From assembly GCA_023389135.1 (NCBI GenBank), contig JAEWEX010000197.1, positions 1 through 5,468 of the forward strand: 5,468 nucleotides of DNA, in the 5' to 3' direction. The notes under the pieces are model-generated. The model was not told where the DNA came from. It was given only the letters and a program-made list of their open reading frames with translations, and made no database searches. The position numbers and the translations under genes are program-made. This stretch comes from Pseudomonadota bacterium. Its GTDB lineage: Bacteria > Pseudomonadota > Alphaproteobacteria > Rhizobiales > Methylopilaceae. Position 1 is the stretch's first letter; each line of letters starts with the position of its first letter. Of this stretch, positions 1-5,468 are shown piece after piece.

Positions 1-1394
1 AGCCCGCCGAGGGCGAGCGGCTGCTGACCGACGCGCTGGCCGAACGCGACGCGGCGACGCTGGCCGCCGCCATCGTGGCCGCCGCCGACGGGCGCGGCGA
101 CCTGGCCCCGTTCGACGCCCAGATCGCGGGGCCCAACGGCCGCGCGGCGCGCTTCTTCGTGTCCCCCGTGGAGGACGACGAGCGCGACGACGAGGCCGCC
201 ATCGTCTACGCGCTGGACATGAGCGAGCAGCGCGCGCTGGAGGTGCAGTTCGCTCAGAGCCAGAAGATGCAGGCCATCGGCCAGCTTGCCGGAGGCGTGG
301 CGCACGACTTCAACAACGTGCTCACCGCCATCATCGGCTATTCCGACCTGCTGCTGGCCAGCCACCGGCCGACGGATCCCGCCTTCCAGGACATCATGCA
401 GATCAAGCAGAACGCCAACCGGGCGGCGGGGCTGGTGCGGCAGCTCCTGGCGTTCTCCCGGCGGCAGACCCTGCGCCCGCAGGTGCTGGCGCTCAACGAC
501 GTGCTGGCGGAACTGCGCATCCTGCTGGCGCGCCTGCTGGGCGAGAAGGTCACGCTCGACGTGGTGCACGGGCGCGACCTTTGGCTGGTCAAGGCCGACC
601 TCAACCAGTTCGAGCAGGTGGTCATCAACCTGGCCGTCAACGCCCGCGACGCGATGCCCGACGGCGGCACGCTGACCATCCGCACCCGCAATCTCGCCGC
701 AGCCGAGACCGCCACCATCGGCGAGGCGATGCTGCCCGCGGCCGACTACGTGCTGATCGAGGTGGAGGACACCGGCACCGGCATGCCGCCCGACGTCATG
801 GAAAAGATATTCGAGCCGTTCTTCTCCACCAAGGAGGTGGGCAAGGGCACGGGGCTCGGACTGTCCACCGTCTACGGCATCGTCAAGCAGACCGACGGCT
901 TCGTGTTCGCGGCCAGCGAGGTGGGCCGCGGCACGGTGTTCCGCGTGCTGCTGCCGCGCCACATCCAGGCCGAGCAGCCGGCTCCGGAGAAGGTGGTGGA
1001 CGCTCCGCCGACCGCGCCGGACCTCACCGGCCGCGGCACCGTGCTGCTGGTGGAGGACGAGGACGCCGTGCGCGCCTTCGCCAGCCGCGCCCTGGCCTCG
1101 CGGGGCTACACCGTGCTGGAGGCGGCGTCCGGGACCGAGGCGCTGGCGCTGGTGGATGACGGGCGCGAGGTCGACCTCGTGGTCTCCGACGTGGTGATGC
1201 CGGAAATGGACGGGCCGACGCTGCTGACCGAATTGCGCAAGCGCGGCAAGACCTACCGGATCATCTTCGTCTCGGGCTATGCCGAGGACGCCTTCAAGAA
1301 GAACCTGCGCGACGACGAGGCCTTCGCCTTCCTGCCGAAGCCGTTCACCCTCAAGCAGCTGGTCCAGGCCGTGAAGGAGGCCATGCCGGGCTGA
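1..1394 (+). CDS. cckA: Hybrid sensor histidine kinase CckA, C-terminal part (5' end outside window)
   Basis: CckA is the membrane hybrid kinase that, in alphaproteobacteria, sends phosphate through ChpT to CtrA and CpdR to control the cell cycle. The frame is open from base 3, giving 463 visible residues (numbered from that codon). In order they show: the end of a PAS domain (to about residue 80); a DHp helix with the H-box LAGGVAHDFNN, phospho-accepting His101 (codon 303-305); a HATPase domain with the N-box NLAVNARDAMPDGG (Asn213), the G1 box DTGTGMP (Asp256), the F-box IFEPFFSTK and the G2 box GKGTGLGLS; and a receiver domain with an acidic pocket VEDED, phospho-acceptor Asp396 in SDVVMPEMDG (codon 1188-1190) and conserved Lys446 in LPKPF. 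The receiver motifs FVSGYAEDAF and FLPKPFTLKQL are characteristic of CckA rather than of generic hybrid kinases. All catalytic residues are present. The missing N-terminus should hold the membrane segments and the rest of the PAS region. The gene ends in TGA. Confidence 0.93.
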   Translation, partial: PAEGERLLTDALAERDAATLAAAIVAAADGRGDLAPFDAQIAGPNGRAARFFVSPVEDDERDDEAAIVYALDMSEQRALEVQFAQSQKMQAIGQLAGGVAHDFNNVLTAIIGYSDLLLASHRPTDPAFQDIMQIKQNANRAAGLVRQLLAFSRRQTLRPQVLALNDVLAELRILLARLLGEKVTLDVVHGRDLWLVKADLNQFEQVVINLAVNARDAMPDGGTLTIRTRNLAAAETATIGEAMLPAADYVLIEVEDTGTGMPPDVMEKIFEPFFSTKEVGKGTGLGLSTVYGIVKQTDGFVFAASEVGRGTVFRVLLPRHIQAEQPAPEKVVDAPPTAPDLTGRGTVLLVEDEDAVRAFASRALASRGYTVLEAASGTEALALVDDGREVDLVVSDVVMPEMDGPTLLTELRKRGKTYRIIFVSGYAEDAFKKNLRDDEAFAFLPKPFTLKQLVQAVKEAMPG

Positions 1395-1420
1395 GCCCGC
1401 GGCAAGGCCCGGTGACGTGT

Positions 1421-1435
1421 GTTCCATTTTTGTTC
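1421..1435 (+). promoter_or_regulatory. LexA (SOS) box 1 of the recA promoter
   Basis: The sequence reads GTTC-N7-GTTC, with half-sites at 1421-1424 and 1432-1435. This is exactly the direct-repeat operator described for alphaproteobacterial LexA (first in Rhodobacter sphaeroides). It lies 83-97 nt upstream of the recA start, in a stretch of about 36 nt that is only about one-third G+C inside a very GC-rich region, as expected for a promoter. LexA binding here would repress recA until DNA damage triggers LexA self-cleavage. The exact match and the position upstream of the classic SOS gene make the call strong. Binding itself is inferred. Confidence 0.85.
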
Positions 1436-1439
1436 TTGT

Positions 1440-1454
1440 GAACATTAGAGGAAC
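1440..1454 (-). promoter_or_regulatory. LexA (SOS) box 2, inverted copy
   Basis: On the + strand this reads GAAC-N7-GAAC (half-sites 1440-1443 and 1451-1454), which is GTTC-N7-GTTC on the - strand. It sits 4 nt after box 1, so the four half-sites form a symmetric 34-bp array, GTTC-N7-GTTC-N4-GAAC-N7-GAAC. The N7 spacer bases differ from those of box 1, so this is not a simple copied inverted repeat. It could be a second LexA dimer site or part of one larger operator. I could not place the recA -35 and -10 hexamers confidently, but the array almost certainly overlaps or flanks them. Confidence 0.7.
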
Positions 1455-1481
1455 ATGGCAGGCTGCCCTCCTCGCGTTGAA

Positions 1482-1496
1482 GGCCCGTCCCGGGCC
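1482..1496 (+). other. Short GC hairpin in the recA leader
   Basis: GGCCCG (1482-1487) and CGGGCC (1491-1496) can pair as a perfect 6-bp stem around a 3-nt loop, TCC. It ends 7 nt before the recA Shine-Dalgarno sequence and is not followed by a T-run, so it does not look like a terminator. It may influence ribosome access or mRNA stability. In DNA this GC-rich, a 6-bp stem can also arise by chance. Confidence 0.35.
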
Positions 1497-1503
1497 GTGC
1501 CAT

Positions 1504-1510
1504 AAGGAGG
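1504..1510 (+). promoter_or_regulatory. recA ribosome binding site
   Basis: AAGGAGG is a near-ideal Shine-Dalgarno sequence, 7 nt before the ATG at 1518. It supports that ATG, rather than the in-frame ATG at 1557, as the main recA start. Confidence 0.9.
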
Positions 1511-1517
1511 GCCTCTC

Positions 1518-2597
1518 ATGTCCCAGTCGATTCTCCGGCTCGTCGAAGGAAGCTCCATGGACAAGACGAAGGCGCTCGACGCCGCCCTCTCCCAGATCGA
1601 GCGCGCCTTCGGCAAGGGCTCCATCATGCGGCTCGGCGCCGGCCAGCCGCTGGTTGAGATCGAGACGGTGTCGACGGGATCGCTCGGGCTCGACATCGCG
1701 CTGGGCGTCGGCGGGCTTCCGCGCGGCCGCGTGATCGAGATCTACGGGCCGGAATCCTCCGGCAAGACCACGCTTGCGCTGCACACGGTGGCGGAGGCCC
1801 AGAAGAAGGGCGGCGTGTGCGCCTTCGTGGACGCCGAGCATGCGCTCGACCCGATCTATGCGCGCAAGCTCGGCGTCAACCTTGAGGACCTGCTGATCTC
1901 CCAGCCCGACACCGGCGAGCAGGGGCTGGAGATCGCCGACACGCTGGTGCGCTCCGGCGCCATCGACGTGGTGGTGATCGATTCGGTGGCGGCGCTGACC
2001 CCGCGCTCGGAACTGGAGGGCGAGATGGGCGAGGTCCAGCCCGGCCAGCAGGCGCGGCTGATGAGCCAGGCGCTTCGGAAGCTCACCGGCTCGATCTCCA
2101 AGTCCAAGTCCATGGTGATCTTCATCAACCAGATCCGCATGAAGATCGGCGTGATGTATGGCAGCCCGGAGACCACCACCGGCGGCAACGCGCTGAAGTT
2201 CTATTCCTCGGTCCGCCTCGACATCCGCCGCATCGGCGCCATCAAGGAGCGCGACGAGGTGGTGGGCAACCAGACCCGCGTCAAGGTGGTCAAGAACAAG
2301 GTGGCGCCGCCTTTCAAGCAGATCGAGTTCGACATCATGTACGGGGAGGGCATCTCCAAGATGGGCGAGCTGATCGACCTCGGCGTCAAGGGCGGCATCG
2401 TCGAGAAGTCCGGCGCCTGGTTCTCCTACGACAGCCAGCGGCTGGGCCAGGGCCGCGAGAACGCCAAGCAGTTCCTGCGCGACAATCCCGAGGTGGCCGC
2501 CCGCATCGAGGCGTCCGTGCGCCAGAATGCCGGCCTGATCGCCGACCAGATCCTCGATGCCGGCCCCGACGGCGACGACGCCGGTCCGGACGACTGA
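1518..2597 (+). CDS. recA: Recombinase RecA, complete
   Basis: RecA polymerises on single-stranded DNA, uses ATP to pair and exchange strands with homologous duplex, and as a filament triggers LexA self-cleavage. The 359-residue protein is of normal length. It shows the N-terminal polymerisation helix ([23 protein letters not shown], about 18-40), Walker A GPESSGKT at 77-84 with Lys83, the catalytic glutamate Glu107 in DAEHALDP, Walker B ending at Asp155 in VVVIDSV, the L1 loop near 168-178, the L2 DNA-binding loop [12 protein letters not shown] at 215-226, and an acidic C-terminal tail. No key residue is missing. The ATG at 1518 has an ideal Shine-Dalgarno and gives the 'MSQ..LRLVE' extension usual in Rhizobiales. 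An ATG at codon 14 (1557) would begin closer to where E. coli RecA begins. Regulation is by the paired LexA boxes just upstream. Confidence 0.98.
   Translation: MSQSILRLVEGSSMDKTKALDAALSQIERAFGKGSIMRLGAGQPLVEIETVSTGSLGLDIALGVGGLPRGRVIEIYGPESSGKTTLALHTVAEAQKKGGVCAFVDAEHALDPIYARKLGVNLEDLLISQPDTGEQGLEIADTLVRSGAIDVVVIDSVAALTPRSELEGEMGEVQPGQQARLMSQALRKLTGSISKSKSMVIFINQIRMKIGVMYGSPETTTGGNALKFYSSVRLDIRRIGAIKERDEVVGNQTRVKVVKNKVAPPFKQIEFDIMYGEGISKMGELIDLGVKGGIVEKSGAWFSYDSQRLGQGRENAKQFLRDNPEVAARIEASVRQNAGLIADQILDAGPDGDDAGPDD
1545..1550 (+). promoter_or_regulatory. Possible second ribosome binding site inside recA
   Basis: GAAGGA lies 6 nt before the in-frame ATG at 1557, codon 14 of recA. It could support a 346-residue form lacking the first 13 residues. 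The site also simply encodes Glu-Gly in the extension, so it may be incidental. The upstream AAGGAGG is clearly the stronger signal. Confidence 0.25.
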
Positions 2598-2603
2598 CCG
2601 GCA

Positions 2604-2630
2604 TCCTCGGGGCGCCCGGCGTCCTCGGGG
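2604..2630 (+). repeat. Direct repeat of TCCTCGGGG after recA
   Basis: TCCTCGGGG occurs at 2604-2612 and again at 2622-2630, 18 nt apart. The second copy forms the top of the first post-recA hairpin. The repeat is short and GC-rich, so local duplication or chance are both possible. Confidence 0.4.
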
Positions 2631-2659
2631 AGCGCCGCCGGGCCGGGCGAGGTCCGGCC
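2617..2659 (+). terminator. Two adjacent GC hairpins after recA, possible terminator without a T-run
   Basis: The first hairpin pairs 2617-2624 with 2629-2637: eight base pairs, a TCGG loop and one bulged G at 2632. The second pairs GGCCGG (2641-2646) with CCGGCC (2654-2659) around a 7-nt loop. They start 20 nt after the recA stop codon, which suits a 3'-end structure. Neither is followed by a run of T, so a classical intrinsic terminator is not shown. They may stabilise the mRNA 3' end or act together with Rho. Confidence 0.35.
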
Positions 2660-2742
2660 GCGTCCCGACAACCTCCGTCATGCTGCGGCTCGACCGGAGC
2701 GTCCAGCTTCCATGAGGCCGCGGCGGTTTCCGGGCTGCACCT

Positions 2743-2763
2743 CCGGTCGGATATCCGGACCGG
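2743..2763 (+). promoter_or_regulatory. Imperfect palindrome beside a CTTGAC hexamer, possible operator
   Basis: A perfect 10-bp palindrome, CGGATATCCG (2748-2757), is extended by CCGGT on the left (2743-2747) and ACCGG on the right (2759-2763), with one unpaired G at 2758. One base later comes CTTGAC (2765-2770), which matches the -35 consensus reported for Sinorhizobium housekeeping promoters. No good -10 hexamer lies 16-18 nt downstream of it, so a promoter here is unproven. E. coli AlaRS is reported to repress its own gene by binding a palindrome at its promoter. A similar role here is only an analogy. Confidence 0.3.
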
Positions 2764-2821
2764 GCTTGACCCGTGACACGGCAGGGGAACCGTCGGGCCG
2801 CGTCACCACCCTGCTCCCTTT

Positions 2822-2849
2822 CTGGACACCGCCGCGAGCGACACGATAT
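2822..2849 (+). promoter_or_regulatory. alaS: Candidate alaS promoter
   Basis: CTGGAC (2822-2827) and CGATAT (2844-2849) are separated by 16 nt. Each matches five of six bases of the Sinorhizobium housekeeping consensus CTTGAC/CTATAT, where the usual spacing is about 17. Transcription from here would leave an alaS leader of roughly 90 nt. This is the best promoter-like pair I found in the gap, but it comes from visual matching only. Confidence 0.35.
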
Positions 2850-2865
2850 GACAGGCCTCGCGCGC

Positions 2866-2879
2866 TCCGGGGTCCGGGG
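2866..2879 (+). repeat. Tandem heptamer TCCGGGG x2 in the alaS leader
   Basis: TCCGGGG occurs twice in direct succession, at 2866-2872 and 2873-2879. It lies between the first two of three GCGCGC copies (2860-2865, 2879-2884, 2894-2899) and is part of the structured leader ahead of alaS. No function is known to me. Confidence 0.5.
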
Positions 2880-2900
2880 CGCGCTCATCTTTGGCGCGCC
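2878..2900 (+). other. Strong GC hairpin in the alaS leader
   Basis: GGCGCGC (2878-2884) pairs perfectly with GCGCGCC (2894-2900) around a 9-nt loop, TCATCTTTG. The structure ends 44 nt before the alaS ATG and has no following T-run. Another GCGCGC at 2860-2865 could pair with either arm instead, so alternative folds are possible. It may be a leader-regulation element or simply GC-rich sequence. No recognised riboswitch or T-box motif is visible. Confidence 0.4.
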
Positions 2901-2931
2901 GCCGGGCAGGGGTCGCGCCATCCGTGTCAGC

Positions 2932-2939
2932 AGGGTGGG
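2932..2939 (+). promoter_or_regulatory. alaS: alaS ribosome binding site
   Basis: AGGGTGGG lies 5 nt before the ATG at 2945. It is an imperfect Shine-Dalgarno, weaker than that of recA. An in-frame GTG at 2924 and TTG at 2891 exist upstream, but only the ATG gives the normal AlaS N-terminus. Confidence 0.6.
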
Positions 2940-2944
2940 CATCC

Positions 2945-5468
2945 ATGAGCGGCGTCAACGAGATCCGCGCGGCATTTCTCGACTTCTTCGCGAAGGAGGG
3001 CCACGCCGTGGTGCCCTCCAGTCCGCTGGTGCCGCGCAACGACCCCACCCTGATGTTCACCAATGCCGGCATGGTGCAGTTCAAGAACGTGTTCACCGGC
3101 GTCGAGAAGCGGCCTTACTCCACCGCGGTCACCGCCCAGAAATGCGTCCGCGCCGGCGGCAAGCACAACGATCTGGAGAATGTCGGCTACACCGCGCGCC
3201 ACCACACCTTCTTCGAGATGCTGGGGAATTTTTCCTTCGGCGACTACTTCAAGGAGCGCGCGATCGACCTGGCGTGGCGGCTGATCACCAGGACCTACGG
3301 CCTCGATGCCGGCCGGCTGCTGGTGACCGTCTACCACACCGACGACGAGGCGTTCGCGCTTTGGAAGAAGATTGCGGGTCTGCCCGACAGCCGCATCATC
3401 CGCATCCCGACCTCGGACAATTTCTGGGCCATGGGCGACACCGGCCCGTGCGGGCCGTGCTCGGAGATCTTCTTCGACCATGGCGAGGCGATCCCCGGAG
3501 GCCCCCCGGGCAGCCCCGACGAGGATGGCGACCGGTTCATCGAGATCTGGAACCTGGTCTTCATGCAGTACGAGCAGGTGACGAGGGAGGAGCGGGTCGA
3601 CCTGCCGCGGCCGTCCATCGACACCGGCATGGGGCTGGAGCGCGTCGCCGCCGTGCTGCAGGGCAAGCACGACAATTACGACATCGACCTGTTCCAGGCG
3701 CTGATCCGCGCGTCGGTCGAGGCGACCGGCGTCGCGCCCGAAGGGCCGGCGCGGGCGAGCCATCGCGTCATCGCCGACCATCTGCGCGCCGCCGCCTTCC
3801 TGGTGGCCGACGGCGTCCTGCCCTCCAATGAGGGCCGCGGCTACGTGCTGCGCCGGATCATGCGCCGCGCCATGCGCCATGCGCAGCTGCTGGGCGCCCA
3901 GGATCCGCTGATGTGGCGCCTGGTGCCGGTGCTGACGCGCGAGATGGGCCAGGCCTATCCCGAGCTCTTGCGCGCCGAGGCGCTGATCTCCGAAACCCTG
4001 AAGCTGGAGGAGACGCGCTTCCGCAAGACCCTGACGCGGGGCCTCGGCATTCTCGAGGAGGAGAGCGCCGGGCTCGGCAAGGGCGACACGTTCCCCGGCG
4101 AGGTCGCCTTCAAGCTCTACGACACCTATGGCTTCCCGCTGGACCTGACGCAGGATGCGCTGCGCGCCCGCGGCGTCGCGGTGGACACGCCTGCCTTCGA
4201 GACCGCCATGGCGCGCCAGAAGGCGGAGGCGCGGGCGGCGTGGTCCGGCTCCGGCGACGCGGCGGCGGAGACCGTCTGGTTCGCGATCCGCGAGACCGCC
4301 GGGGCGACCGAGTTCCTCGGCTACGACACCGAGACCGCCGAGGGCGTGGTGCAGGCGCTGGTGCGCGACGGGACCGAGGTGGAGCGCATCGGCGCCGGCG
4401 ACAGCGGCTTCCTGGTGCTCAACCAGACCCCGTTCTATGCGGAGTCCGGCGGCCAGGTGGGCGACCGGGGCGAGGTCACGGGCCCCGGCGTGCGCGCGCG
4501 GGTGACCGACACGCTCAAGAAGGCCGACGGGCTGGTGGTCCACGCGGTGACGGTGGAGGAGGGCGCGCTGGCGCGCGGGCTCGCCCTGGAGCTCAGGGTC
4601 GACCACGGGCGCCGCTCCGCCATCCGCGCCAATCATTCGGCCACCCACCTGCTGCACGAGGCGCTGCGCCAGGTGCTCGGCGACCACGTGGCCCAGAAGG
4701 GCTCGCTGGTGGCGCCGGAGCGGCTGCGCTTCGACATCTCGCATCCCAAGCCCGTGGCCGGCGACGAGGTCGCGCGGGTGGAGGACATCGCCAACCGCTT
4801 CGTGCTGCAGAACACGCCGGTGGAAACCCGCCTCATGGCCGTGGACGACGCGGTTGCGTCCGGCGCGCGCGCGCTGTTCGGCGAGAAGTATGGCGAGGAG
4901 GTGCGCGTGGTCTCCATGGGCGCGGGCGAGGACGGCCGCGCCTGGTCGGTGGAGCTGTGCGGCGGCACCCATGTGGCGCGCACCGGCGACATCGGGCTGG
5001 TCGCCGTGGTGGGCGAGGCGGCGGTTGCCGCCGGCGTGCGCCGGATCGAGGCCCTGACCGGCGATGCCGCGCGCCGGCACCTGACCGAGCAGGCGCGCCG
5101 GTTCGGCCAGGTGGCGGCGGAGCTGAAGGTCGCCCCGGCGGAGGTCGAGGGCCGGCTCGCCGCGCTGATCGAGGAGCGCCGCAGGCTGGAGCGCGAACTG
5201 GCCGAGACCCGCAAGAAGCTCGCCATGGGCGGCGGCGCGGGCGACGACGCCATCAAGGACCTGGGCGGCGTCAAGCTGATGGCGCGCGCGGTCGAGGGCA
5301 TCGAGATGAAGGACCTGAAGGGCCTCGTGGATGCCGGCAAGAAGCAGCTCGGCTCCGGCGTGGTCGCGGTGGTCGGCGTCACGGGCGAGGGCAAGGCCGG
5401 CATCGTGGTCGGCGTCACCGACGACCTGACCGGGCGCTTCAACGCCGTCGAACTGGTGAAGGCGGGTG
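2945..5468 (+). CDS. alaS: Alanine-tRNA ligase AlaS (3' end outside window)
   Basis: AlaS joins alanine to tRNA-Ala in the cytoplasm using ATP and hydrolyses Ser- and Gly-tRNA-Ala made in error. I translated the frame by hand: 841 codons with no stop or frameshift. The class II catalytic domain shows TNAGMVQFK (39-47), [19 protein letters not shown] from Arg85, [15 protein letters not shown], and motif 3 DTGMGLERV at 226-234. The helical tRNA-recognition region follows, with SNEGRG (Asn295) and [11 protein letters not shown], which are linked in the family to reading the G3:U70 pair. The editing domain has its metal ligands in HSATH (His564, His568) and CGGTH (Cys672, His676). A charged probable coiled coil (about 725-762) leads into the Gly/Val-rich C-Ala domain, which is cut by the window edge. 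By family length roughly 40-50 residues are missing. The ATG at 2945 gives the standard start [15 protein letters not shown]. Confidence 0.97.
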   Translation, partial: MSGVNEIRAAFLDFFAKEGHAVVPSSPLVPRNDPTLMFTNAGMVQFKNVFTGVEKRPYSTAVTAQKCVRAGGKHNDLENVGYTARHHTFFEMLGNFSFGDYFKERAIDLAWRLITRTYGLDAGRLLVTVYHTDDEAFALWKKIAGLPDSRIIRIPTSDNFWAMGDTGPCGPCSEIFFDHGEAIPGGPPGSPDEDGDRFIEIWNLVFMQYEQVTREERVDLPRPSIDTGMGLERVAAVLQGKHDNYDIDLFQALIRASVEATGVAPEGPARASHRVIADHLRAAAFLVADGVLPSNEGRGYVLRRIMRRAMRHAQLLGAQDPLMWRLVPVLTREMGQAYPELLRAEALISETLKLEETRFRKTLTRGLGILEEESAGLGKGDTFPGEVAFKLYDTYGFPLDLTQDALRARGVAVDTPAFETAMARQKAEARAAWSGSGDAAAETVWFAIRETAGATEFLGYDTETAEGVVQALVRDGTEVERIGAGDSGFLVLNQTPFYAESGGQVGDRGEVTGPGVRARVTDTLKKADGLVVHAVTVEEGALARGLALELRVDHGRRSAIRANHSATHLLHEALRQVLGDHVAQKGSLVAPERLRFDISHPKPVAGDEVARVEDIANRFVLQNTPVETRLMAVDDAVASGARALFGEKYGEEVRVVSMGAGEDGRAWSVELCGGTHVARTGDIGLVAVVGEAAVAAGVRRIEALTGDAARRHLTEQARRFGQVAAELKVAPAEVEGRLAALIEERRRLERELAETRKKLAMGGGAGDDAIKDLGGVKLMARAVEGIEMKDLKGLVDAGKKQLGSGVVAVVGVTGEGKAGIVVGVTDDLTGRFNAVELVKAG

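Larger units (their letters stand above)
2598..2944 (+). other. 347-nt intergenic region between recA and alaS
   Basis: I recognise no protein or stable RNA gene in this gap. It holds two adjacent GC-rich hairpins after recA, an imperfect palindrome next to a CTTGAC hexamer, a possible promoter at 2822-2849, a cluster of GC-rich repeats with a hairpin, and the alaS ribosome binding site. A frame open from an ATG at 2712 to a TGA at 2946-2948 could encode 78 residues, but it is rich in Arg, Gly and Pro, lacks a well-spaced Shine-Dalgarno and resembles no family I know, so I do not call it a gene. The length of the gap favours separate transcription of alaS. Confidence 0.6.

Noticed and set aside
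581..1159. A 192-codon + strand frame inside cckA
   Set aside because: It overlaps the ATPase and receiver domains of cckA in another frame and translates to repetitive Arg/Gly/His-rich sequence. It is a composition artefact.
1385..1403. Small hairpin over the cckA stop codon (GCC-GGGC, loop TGA, GCCC-gc-GGC) as a terminator
   Set aside because: The stem is short and interrupted by a 2-nt bulge. The nearest T-run (1427-1431) is over 20 nt away and belongs to the SOS box. It is too weak to call.
1421..1464. Specific -35/-10 hexamers for the recA promoter
   Set aside because: Several partial matches, such as CTTGTG at 1435 or CATTAG at 1443, do not combine into a pair with acceptable spacing. 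The promoter must be near, but I cannot assign it.
1529..1533. GANTC (CcrM methylation) site in the first codons of recA, with others at 1751, 1980 and 4442
   Set aside because: Such pentamers occur by chance in a window of this size, and I found no cluster in a promoter. Their presence near cckA and recA is not evidence of cell-cycle control here.
2773..3831. A 352-codon + strand frame running from the gap into alaS
   Set aside because: Most of it is out of frame within alaS. The product is Arg/Gly/Ala-rich, with no motif and no suitable ribosome binding site.
2927..5080. A 717-codon open frame on the - strand opposite alaS, beginning with GTG
   Set aside because: Its codons lie exactly opposite alaS codons, so a stop would need TTA, CTA or TCA in alaS. 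These are absent from this high-GC gene, so a long antisense frame is expected. The product is low-complexity, rich in Arg, Ala, His and Gly, and unlike any family, while alaS carries every family motif.
4633..5442. A 269-codon open frame on the - strand within alaS
   Set aside because: It is Ser/Arg/Ala/Thr-rich shadow coding in a different frame opposite a well-supported gene, with no recognisable domain.

Overview
The window is a three-gene housekeeping segment of a high-GC alphaproteobacterial chromosome, most likely from the Rhizobiales (Hyphomicrobiales). By eye it is about two-thirds to 70% G+C. The placement rests on four things: a CckA-type hybrid kinase, a RecA with the 'MSQ..LRLVE' N-terminal extension typical of that order, an AlaS of alphaproteobacterial type, and a recA promoter with GTTC-N7-GTTC LexA sites. 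I recall the order cckA-recA-alaS as common in this group. I cannot name a genus.

Layout, all on the + strand: the 3' part of cckA (1-1394, 5' end outside the window); a 123-nt gap with an AT-rich SOS operator, a small hairpin and a strong Shine-Dalgarno sequence; complete recA (1518-2597); a 347-nt gap with two GC-rich hairpins after recA, an imperfect palindrome, a possible promoter and a second cluster of GC-rich repeats; then alaS (2945 to the window end, about 40-50 C-terminal codons missing by family length). No tRNA, rRNA, mobile element, CRISPR array or foreign-looking gene is visible.

The genes are neighbours rather than one pathway. CckA heads the CckA-ChpT-CtrA cell-cycle phosphorelay, RecA drives recombination and the SOS response, and AlaS charges tRNA-Ala. 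Each gap carries its own signals, so recA and alaS are probably transcribed at least partly from their own promoters.

I found no undescribed system. The most notable non-coding structure is the recA operator: two alphaproteobacterial LexA boxes arranged back to back as GTTC-N7-GTTC-N4-GAAC-N7-GAAC. The alaS leader, with its palindrome, tandem heptamer and competing GCGCGC segments, is the second place worth checking.
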